Source: Armillaria gallica (taxonomy: Eukaryota > Basidiomycota > Agaricomycetes > Agaricales > Physalacriaceae). From it: 64,000 nt of DNA. The DNA is taken from positions 2,511,001 to 2,575,000 of the forward strand of contig JBANDB010000007.1 of assembly GCA_037576215.1 (NCBI GenBank), given 5' to 3'. The position numbers were made by a program, and so were the translations under genes. This document shows, one piece after another, positions 56,701-64,000 of this stretch. Every line of letters begins with the position of its first letter. Positions within the stretch are counted from its first letter, which is position 1. The notes under the pieces were generated by a model. It did no database searches. It was given only the letters and a program-made list of their open reading frames with translations, and was not told the origin of the DNA.

Positions 56701-58242
56701 GGTAACCGTGCACTGCTCAAGATAATTTTCCAGGTCAACGTAAGCTATTCATGCTCTATGAATATACATGTAACACAACCTCATTGTTGCTTCCATCTAG
56801 GCTGAAGTTACAGACCAAAACCTTCGCACATGTTTCTATCATGCCTTCTTAATCTTTGGGCGGGTCATTGAATGTGATGGCTGTAGCTCGGTGAATGCAG
56901 GCATACCCTTGTCACCTTCCAACAACGTCATTTGCAGAGACTGGAAGGATTGTGGTATTAAAGCCCCTCTTGACAAGGAGCGCCTGCTGGCCCTTATACC
57001 TTGGAAGGTTGGCGTCGACCATGATCTGACCAGGACCTTGTCTGTATTTCAAGGCTCTCGGTACATTCGATATGAGTGCACGGAGCCTGATGAGGACGCT
57101 TTCCTACACAGGCTACGCTTTGGTGACGGTGTTCTACACTCCAGTGGCAGCTCTGTGCTGTTCAATATTGACACGGGGAGGATAGCGGAAACACCATCTG
57201 AACCAATACTTTGCTTCCCCGATTTACCATCCTATGGCAACATTTCCTATGAGCAGATGGATGCTAGTGTTCAGATCATTAGGCTCGTGCAACTGCCAGA
57301 TGACTTTGAGTTCTCTCATCTCACTGGTATACAATACGAAGTCATTGAGAGGCGTGACAACCTTGATGACGATTGTGGCCATAGCACTGACAGCGGTGAC
57401 AACACGACCATGTTCATCTCTATTGCCAATACTCAGACCTCTCACTGTGACAATTACCTGTTTCCTGGGTGGAGCAAGCACAGTTGCGATATAGTTCAAT
57501 ATGCACAGGGATTTTTCATTGTTGATAAGGATTTAGGTTCGATGCTTAAAGTCGAGCCAGGCACTGCTGGTAGCAACAAATGGATGACCCTGGATGACCG
57601 CGAAAATATCCATGGGTTCACTGTCATGGAAGATGGATCTAGGTTACTAGGATGGACGGCAGACACAAGCTTGATATTGTTACGAGAGTGGGAAACATCA
57701 ACGGGTACTCTGTGTTCTGACCACATACACGGCAGGTTATAGTCTTTGTCATCTTTACGGCGATATTGACCATTTGGGATACAGGTTTTCCTGGTTTCAA
57801 AGGGGATGCCAAATTGTGGGATACTGACAGTAGGCGCTATAAGAGTGCGCTTTGCTATATTCGTTGCCAAATGTCGCCCGACGGCTCGAAGGTAGCCATC
57901 ACCGATAAGGCAAGGTCGCAGACATGCATATTGGGAGTCACGTCCGGATCTAGTAAGGATAATATCGCGGAGCCTATAGAAGTCGTCGAAAATGTGTACG
58001 ACTTGGCGTGGTTTCCTGATAGCAAGAGATTTGCCTACCTTCGAGATTGGAGACGTGTAGAGAGGGCGGACTGGTGGTTGTGGGATGTTGTTGTTCGAGA
58101 TCCTGCGAGCAGACAGAGCACAACAATTCACTGTTCGAACGGCCCCGTTAATCACCGTCGAATATTTGTGACTGATGATGGGTGCAGGCTTATTACTCAG
58201 GACGACGAATCATTCATGACATGGGACGTTTCGGATTTATAG
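53770..58242 (+). CDS. NLR-C: C2-like N-terminus, NACHT NTPase, degenerate propeller (best preserved copy)
   Basis: This is a multi-exon NLR-like gene paralogous to A and B. Exon junctions inferred (end/start) are 54,002/54,051, 54,175/54,228, 54,580/54,611, 54,682/54,740, 54,935/54,986, 55,139/55,181, 56,739/56,801 and 57,704/57,785, with the stop at 58,240-58,242. The C2-like region (YRHFYFRICGLLAKRSYW) is followed by an acidic linker, then helices (HPAASIAWG, AMITTYKEASDDRLLW), then NACHT with Walker A GLAGTGKSALVG near 55,330 and Walker B VVIIDGLDESD near 55,645. IHKSFDDFLRDH and propeller-like strands (MSPDGSKVAI, LAWFPDSKRFAYL, FMTWDVSDL) follow. All introns are GT-AG. The first exon is not resolved: an ATG at 53,678 with donor GTGAGC is nearby but out of phase. 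The likely role is allorecognition or defence signalling, from family only. Confidence 0.85.
54581..54610 (+). other. Putative 30-nt intron in NLR-C
   Basis: GTGAGCACGT ... AAATTCTAG is exactly 30 nt, at the same position as in NLR-B, and ends in an in-frame TAG. Removal joins DAFKD to VLIDHCQLHPAASIAWG. Confidence 0.55.
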
Positions 58243-58549
58243 AATATTCGTCTGTATTCAGTATTGTACGATACATCTACCTCACTCGCGCTCCCTGGCA
58301 CCACGATTCGAAAATCATTGAGCGCCAATCAAGATTCAAGCGTTAGGAAACAAACCGTACCGAAATTCAAGTTCAATTGAATTGAACGTTGTCTGCTGAA
58401 CTTGAAGGACGACGATTGCAACAGTTTATCATAGCATAAATACACCCAGGATCGCAGTGCCAAGCTCTCGTGGTATCGCACAAGTAGTCATCGAAGTTTA
58501 AGCAGTGGTTGACCCTACGTAGCGTATAAGCACAAGGAAACATGAGACG
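58243..58549. other. NLR-C 3' flank, duplicated
   Basis: No gene is seen. It is similar to the flanks after NLR-A and NLR-B. Confidence 0.5.
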
Positions 58550-59215
58550 AGGTAAGAAACGAAGTTATGGTGTAGTGCTTTGATGGCAGCAACCTTGGCC
58601 TTCTTTTCAGAGATGCGCTTGGCAATGAGAGCGCTCAAAGATGGATTGGCGAGAAACAGAAGCAGAAACAGAATACTCACTCACACTCAGACTTCTGCTC
58701 CTTCTGGTGCTCCAATTGTTTGCGCTTGACGGAATGGAGGTGACGACAGCTCTGGAAACGGATGGGAGTAACAAGACGCTGAATCTCGGGAGCCGCTTCA
58801 CGCTCTCCTTCTTCCCGCTCTTCACCTCCTGACAGATAACATGCTTGCGGACATCATCCTCCTTGGACAAGTTGAACATCTTGTGGATGTTTGTCGCCCG
58901 CTTGGGACCGAGACGCTTGGGGAGGATAGTGTCAGTGAGGCCGGGGATTTCTGAATTTACGTCAGGACAAGTAGAAAACGAAGATAAATGTATACACACC
59001 AGCATCTCCCTGCTTCACACAATGACCAACTCAGCACAGGGATATCAGGGCCCACTATGCACCCACGGACAGACTTTCGCTCCCTCTCACCCGTCCGGCG
59101 AGTGCGATAGCAAGAGTGACCGTCGGCAGCAACAGACGGACACGGTAGGGTAGAAGGACACCCTGCTTCATCGAGAAACCCTACTTGTCGTTTCTTCCAG
59201 TAATCCGGAAAACGT
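58550..59215 (-). pseudogene. RPS6: Ribosomal protein eS6 pseudogene 3
   Basis: This is the most complete copy. The minus-strand order is FRITGRNDK, stop, [18 protein letters not shown] (59,110-59,215), a frameshifted [13 protein letters not shown] region, VKQGDAG, an intron-like gap, [43 protein letters not shown] (58,790-58,950), and the C-terminal exon LIAKRISEKKAKVAAIKA (about 58,570-58,640). The TAG after NDK and several indels make it non-functional. Retained introns show it arose by DNA duplication, not retroposition. Confidence 0.88.
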
Positions 59216-60580
59216 ATTCCTTGGGCTCATCAGGAATGTTTTGACCTAAGGCATTGGGATGTTATTGACATATAGGCATGCTTGATTTTTGAATGAGCGG
59301 TCTGACCGCTAGAAGCGCTGAGAAGGAAAGAAGAGTCTTGAAAGGAACAAAGTGGTTCACGGGAGAGGCGAGTCGGCGTGTGGACCGGATGAACCCGGGC
59401 TAAGTTTTTCTCTGGCATCCCGTTTCTTCAGCTCTCATTTATAGCAGGCCAGCCTCTGCTTTACGGTAACGTGCTCAAATTATTGTTCGAGCGAGTGCGA
59501 GGTTCGTTCCTCTGTTCTGCCATCAATGTAGAACACCATGACTGGAGATGATCCTCTGTGAACATGACAACGATATTGCGCTTTCAACATGCCTGCCTCC
59601 TTCTTTTCTACTCCTGCCGCCATACCCTCGGACCTGGCCAGCGGTCGTTGATGTTCGGCGAATCCTTGGTGACGTGCCTGCCTTAGCCTACTCGCTGTCA
59701 AAATCTGGACAAATTCGGACCTCAAGGTCACCGGTGCATAGCGCTTAGCGCTCATGGCTCCGTTCCAGCGAGCGAGTTGAGTCGGGACGAATCATCAATG
59801 TTCCAGTGTCATGCCTTGCGTTTCGTACAGATTCGAACCCGCGTTTCTTCATTGTATTTGTCGGTCAGGCATTTTTTGCTTCCCAATCTTCTCTCTTCTG
59901 CTCTCTATCCATAGCCTTGGCAAGGTGTCTGCGAAACGGTTTGTACTTTGACCTTCGTTGTTGAGGAGTCGGATTGCTCTCATTGCTTCTGGCCGGTGTA
60001 ACCTTATCTTTTAGACTTGTTTATGATGTATAGTATCTGGCCTAAGATGAACAGCTGCAAGACTTTGACGGAAAGGCAACACGGTACAGGTGAGTACAGT
60101 TCACTATAGCTGCGTTTGATGCATAATAAATGACAGTCAAAATGCCGATATTCGAATACGTGAAAAGCGGAATCTGCCTTTTCGATTATATATGTCGTCA
60201 GTGCATACTTCTGTTGCGGATGCCGATGTGACGCTTCTGCAAGAAACGACAGCACCAGAATGGCCAGGATTTCGACATACATCATGACCTTTCAATATGG
60301 AATAGAGCTCTTCTCTTGTGAGGACCTCAAACATCAGTGCTATCCTCAACACGATGGAGACATCTATCCCTTCCCGAATGAGGTACATAGCATTTCGAAG
60401 TATCCGAGATGAAAATTTGGATACTGAGATCATTTTCGCAGTTAATCTTCTCTAAACACGGCAGTGTAACATCGCGATTCGTCTTCATTGCACCGGGTCC
60501 GTGTGTAATACGAAGAGCTCTTTTCTTGTAATTGTCTCTGTTTAGTGGCCCTACCACGAAGTGAGTGTCAACTACCCATT
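59216..60580. other. Duplicated non-coding spacer, cassette 4
   Basis: No supported gene. It includes GGACCGGAT box copy 6 (59,381-59,400) and relatives of 23,460-24,300. Confidence 0.55.
59381..59400. repeat. GGACCGGAT box, copy 6
   Basis: GTGGACCGGATGAACCCGGG after CACGGGAGAGGCGAGTCGG; same family as 23,427. Confidence 0.6.
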
Positions 60581-60585
60581 TTTCC

Positions 60586-60641
60586 AAAAATCGTGTTGGG
60601 ACTCGAGCCCGTGTATCGCTTCACCGATATGCCAAGAGAGA
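60586..60641 (-). ncRNA. tRNA-like unit, alpha/delta hybrid, cassette 4 (truncated)
   Basis: The minus strand has CTCTCTTGGCATATCGG and the B-box GGGCTCGAGTCCC with a T5 run at 60,590-60,586. The hairpin and part of the arm are missing. The upstream motif ATCCGTTTAGGTAAATGGA is 45 bp away, as in alpha units. Confidence 0.4.
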
Positions 60642-60963
60642 GGTGAGTATATTCAGTGTCACTGGTCCCATATCGCCGTGGTGATCCGTTTAGGTAAATG
60701 GATCCGCATCTGCAAAGTACATGCCGCCTTGGAACTTCGTAACATAGTTTGAATCGATGGATTGAAGCTACAGTACACTTCATTGGATTTAAACAACGCG
60801 TATTGTTAGAAGATGGAAAATGCATAGAAGTTTGTGCTGCGTAAGAAATTGATAAGTGCGAGGTCGAAGAACCGCGAGGTTCAGAAAGAATTATTGAGTG
60901 GGAGGGTTTGCCCGAAGTTACTGGAATAGTCAGTCTTCCCAAATAACAGAAGGAGTATGAAGC

Positions 60964-61087
60964 AAAAAGTTTCACAACACTCGCTGTCCGCTATTGAGGA
61001 AGGCGTGTGTTGCAATCCTCCAGCGGGGAATCGAACCCAACGAGGGGAAGCAACGAGGCCGAAGTTCTCAGATAGGCCATCGGAGAG
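60964..61087 (-). ncRNA. tRNA-like unit, beta type, cassette 4
   Basis: The B-box GGTTCGATTCCC and T5 run (60,968-60,964) are kept. The A-box (TGGCCTATCTG) and hairpin are partly eroded. Confidence 0.4.
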
Positions 61088-61460
61088 TTTATGGCCGTCC
61101 TACGATGGTCTATATCACAGCCGACCTATCACGTTTGCAAAGAGACGCCGGAAGTTGAGGCTGGTACCATGAAGCTTGCAATTCCGAAGAGGATCGGAGC
61201 GAGAAAGGAAGGACGAGGCTCCCTGAATGAAAAAAGGGGTGAGATGAGCTGGATGGACGCGAAATGAAGAGATGAAACATACTCATTCAGATTACAGTGC
61301 AATACCTCTGGAAAGAATCAAACGTATGGGACCGGAGCCATCTGGGGCAAGAATGTGTGATTGATACTTGTCGTGTTGATGCCGAAGGGATACAAAGAAT
61401 ACCTGGCTTTTGGACGTCGAGCCAGAAATTAGAACAACGGAGAAGGGATTTGTCCTAGAC

Positions 61461-61583
61461 AAAAACAATGCACAACACACGCCCTCCCCTTCTTAGGGAG
61501 GGCGCGCGCTGCGATCCCTCTTGCTGGGACTCGAACCCAGCCTGCGGACGAAGGGCACGCGTCGCCAATATGCCAACAGAGGG
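61461..61583 (-). ncRNA. tRNA-like/hairpin unit, gamma type, cassette 4
   Basis: The 5' strand is CCCTCT and the 3' strand AGAGGG, a paired change compared with CTCTCT/AGAGAG in cassette 3. A-box-like TGGCATATTGG, D-stem-like GGCA/TGCC, B-box GGTTCGAGTCCC, a CCCTCCC/GGGGAGGG hairpin and a T5 run (61,465-61,461) follow. The upstream motif ATTTATGTAAACGA is 37-38 bp away. Confidence 0.55.
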
Positions 61584-61639
61584 CTGACAGGATGAAGCTT
61601 CGTTCACATTACATGTTATCATTTATGTAAACGAGCAAA

Positions 61640-62717
61640 CACCGAGCCCCATGCCCAGGGAGTGTGCAATCGAGTCGATACGGAAGAGCGACAAAGACGG
61701 AAAGAAATAGTCGTTAAAAAGAGAGTCTGTAATGATGGCTCGTTTCAACAGCGATGATTGCCTGATATAGTGGAGAGAATCTCCGTAGAGATCTTGGATA
61801 TGGCGATGTCGAACGTTATCCGGGGATGTCGTCGATGGCGACTGATATTCTTGCACGGCTCAGCGCTCAGGCCTGGCCTCGAGCGATGCGACGTTGCGAA
61901 ACATGTCCAGAAGATGCACGGATGTTCGATTTCGAGACTCGTATGTCAGTGAGGGAACATGGCGACAAAGAATGATGGCGATCTGTGGTGTCTGAAGCTT
62001 GGTGATGCTTTTATGGAATCAACGATACGGTCTTGTTACATGCGCCACTCTGGGAGCATTGCTCGAGAGTCGAAAGTCCTGAAAAAGCGAGTCCGATAGA
62101 TGCTGCGCTATTGGAGTCCCAGATGATGAATGTGGTCACCCAATAAGGCACCTGTTATTTCGTTCCATGGACGTCAGTGGTAGGTCGAACTGCGGGTGCC
62201 CCTCAGCCCTGGTTCTCCTGGTTCTCCAGATCCTCCTCCTGGTCCTTTAAATACGATATGCGGATGCATGGGCCAATAAAACGTTTGAGTAGATCGTAAA
62301 TCTACGAGATTGGGGGTAAGATCGAGGTTTGTTCGTGGAAGGGAGACATAGGCACACACGTACAGTCGCCGGTATAGCATCGGTCATCTCAGAGGCAACC
62401 TATACGGGATGCTAGTCGATGCGATTACATGACGTAGGCACGCGGGTGCGTGGGCGTCAGGCTGGGAGAATTGCAGGTTGATTCCACTAAATACAATCAG
62501 CCAATTCACCTTCCATCGCAGGAGAATCGATGGTCTGCATCCGCGCGTCAATCAAGCAAGGATGAAAGGATCATGACGGACTCGGCGTTCTGTAGGATAT
62601 TGGTTTATTCGGGATGTCGTCCGGAGCGAGGGCCATGGAGAATGAGTGTACGCGTCTAAGCCAGGAGTATTGTGATCTCCCAAAACGGGAGCGTTGAGAC
62701 GGCCGAGAAGTGGAAAC
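61640..62717. other. Duplicated non-coding segment, cassette 4
   Basis: No supported gene. The segment is collinear with 26,004-27,060, 39,113-40,170 and 47,410-48,510. It is interrupted at 62,726 by the MITE. Confidence 0.55.
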
Positions 62718-62725
62718 ATACGCAG

Positions 62726-63262
62726 TAGGGTACGGTTAATAAGTGCGATGTTATTAACAAATGTTAATGTTAGTTATTAACATAGGTTAATAACACATGT
62801 TAATAAATGGTCGTGAAAAGTAGTGTTAATAAGTACCTGGATGTTAATAAGTTTTGGAAGGCAGCAGAAGGTAAGGCAGGGTTGAGGTCGGTCAGAGAAA
62901 GCTCAAAATCGATAATTTGTGGGTTGTATGGTCCAGACCGCTCTTAGTCATGTGAAATCGCGAATGTGAATTGTAATAGGCCCATCACAAGGCCTCCAAC
63001 GCACCATCATCTCTGCCTCGCAGCCTGTCGTACTCAATGGGCTCGTCAATTGGACTCAGTAGATGACCATTGACATCGATCGGGGTATTATTAACATCGA
63101 TAATCTCGTTAACATCGTCAGTTAATCATTAGTAACGCTTTTTTATCCTGTTATTGCTACTTTTTGAAATTTTGTTATTAACATCGTTATTAACATGGTC
63201 CCAGCCTCCGATGTTAATAACTAACAGTTAATAAGTCCGGTGGACTTATTAACCGTACCCTA
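62726..63262. mobile_element. 537-bp hAT-type MITE
   Basis: The terminal inverted repeats TAGGGTACGGTTAATAAGT (left) and ACTTATTAACCGTACCCTA (right) match perfectly over 19 bp. They are flanked by the 8-bp duplication ATACGCAG (62,718-62,725 and 63,263-63,270). An 8-bp duplication and YAGGG ends are typical of hAT transposons. It has no coding capacity. The interior carries many TTAATAA/TTATTAAC subterminal motifs, dense in the first 140 bp and last 200 bp. The related cassettes lack it, so the empty site is visible at 27,070 and 48,520. Confidence 0.9.
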
Positions 63263-63882
63263 ATACGCAGGTCAGTGGTGGTCGATGTGCGGATGCCGGG
63301 ACACGGTTCGGAGTCCGAAAGTCTGAAAGTAGTAGTAGTAGTAGTAAGTAGCTTTTGCCACCTGCGCGCTCATCGACATCCTCTAAGCACGTCAATGCAT
63401 CACTGGCGCCATCGCAAATCCACCCGAATCGACCACGACTTCTTCGGACCCTTCCCTCATGCATTATACCTCGTCGACATACACCAGGGCCTTTGGAAGA
63501 GCAACTCGGATAGCGAGACTACCGCCGACTCCCTCTCCAGACAACCAGTCGTTGTTGATGTTGGCATCAGCCACCATCTGGGAGTGCAGACTAGGTTTAA
63601 CAGCCACGAATTTTTGAGCCAGAGTGCCGACCACCGAGCGACTCATGGCTCTGTCGCACATAGACCCTTCTTGGTGCGTTATCCATTCTCAGGCGCTTAT
63701 ATACTGTTGATATAATCTCCAGTACGCTTCATCAGCTCACCTACCTAGCACGCTCTTTGCACTGTCGGCATAGCTCGGTGTGGCCTTATCGACGCTCGTC
63801 GCAACTCGGACTCTAGACATGGCATCCGCGGACTCGACAAGTGCTCTTCGGCTCTCGAGCTACAATCCTTCACATGACCAGG
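63263..63882. other. Cassette 4 segment after the MITE
   Basis: No supported gene. It contains an (AGT)6 microsatellite at 63,328-63,345 and sequence collinear with 27,080-27,700. Confidence 0.55.
63328..63345. repeat. (AGT)6 microsatellite
   Basis: Six AGT units in duplicated spacer; absent from the other cassettes. Confidence 0.85.
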
Positions 63883-64000
63883 ATGGCCGTTGAAACCATG
63901 GCTCAAGACTTTGGCAACCGGTATGAAAGAGCGTCTCATTCATCGTGAGTGCGTCGTTGGTCTGCTGGCATATTTTCATTGAACCATTTCTAGGCAGTTT
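63883..64000 (+). CDS. 5' end of a small membrane-protein gene, copy 4 (runs off the edge)
   Basis: Exon 1 at 63,883-63,944 has two in-frame ATGs, 15 nt apart. From the second it reads MAQDFGNRYERASHS and ends in phase 2. A GT-AG intron at 63,945-63,993 (GTGAGTGCG ... TTTCTAG) leads to exon 2, which begins GCAGTTT and leaves the window. By comparison with copies 1 and 3, exon 2 should start with one hydrophobic helix, giving a type II-like membrane protein. The family is not recognised. This is the only copy with start, donor, acceptor and phase all consistent. Confidence 0.5.

Noticed and set aside
62726..63262. Tc1/mariner-type MITE with TA duplication
   Set aside because: The ends do carry TA, but the empty sites in sister cassettes show that the duplicated target is the 8-bp ATACGCAG. 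TA belongs to the TIR, which fits hAT.

Overview
The window looks like a repeat-rich, accessory stretch of a filamentous basidiomycete genome, most likely an agaricomycete. The evidence is short GT-AG introns (about 30 to 80 nt), three tandem paralogues of the fungal NACHT-NTPase (NLR-like) family with degenerate beta-propeller C-termini, Ty3/gypsy chromoviruses, and pseudogenes of the eukaryotic ribosomal protein eS6. Nothing prokaryotic (operons, CRISPR, Shine-Dalgarno sites) is present. The placement is inferred from gene families; no species can be named.

Layout. (1) 1-22,558: NLR-A, cut in its NACHT domain by a 19.4-kb insertion. The insertion is a + strand Ty3/gypsy chromovirus (element 1, 607-20,036, flanked by the 5-bp duplication CCTTT). 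Element 1 is itself broken by a 1,688-bp TG...CA element (5,950-7,637) and by a second, minus-strand chromovirus of the same lineage (element 2, 7,962-17,232, flanked by CAGTG). Both chromoviruses start reverse transcription by self-priming, as Tf1 does, and both carry an overprinted membrane-protein ORF ahead of gag. (2) 22.6-31.3 kb: an eS6 pseudogene, then a block of tRNA-like/hairpin units and duplicated non-coding sequence. (3) 31.4-35.8 kb: NLR-B, then an eS6 pseudogene and a second block. (4) 42.5-45 kb: unrelated sequence with a carboxymuconate-cyclase-like (lactonase) pseudogene. (5) 45-53 kb: a third block without an NLR. (6) 53.8-58.2 kb: NLR-C, the best preserved copy, then an eS6 pseudogene and a fourth block, which carries a 537-bp hAT-type MITE. 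A small membrane-protein gene runs off the right edge.

The large-scale structure is a segmentally duplicated cassette: NLR, then antisense eS6 pseudogene, then tRNA-like units in the order alpha, beta, gamma, then the 5' end of a small membrane-protein gene. It occurs about four times, with the NLR missing from one copy.

The most unusual feature is a family of about a dozen minus-strand units. Each joins a shortened tRNA-like fold (A-box, B-box, pairing acceptor-like ends) to a CCCTCCC/GGGAGGG hairpin and, in most copies, a T4-T6 run. The alpha and gamma units also share an upstream motif at fixed distances of about 45 and 38 bp. They look like a duplicated RNA polymerase III RNA family and are the best candidate here for something undescribed.
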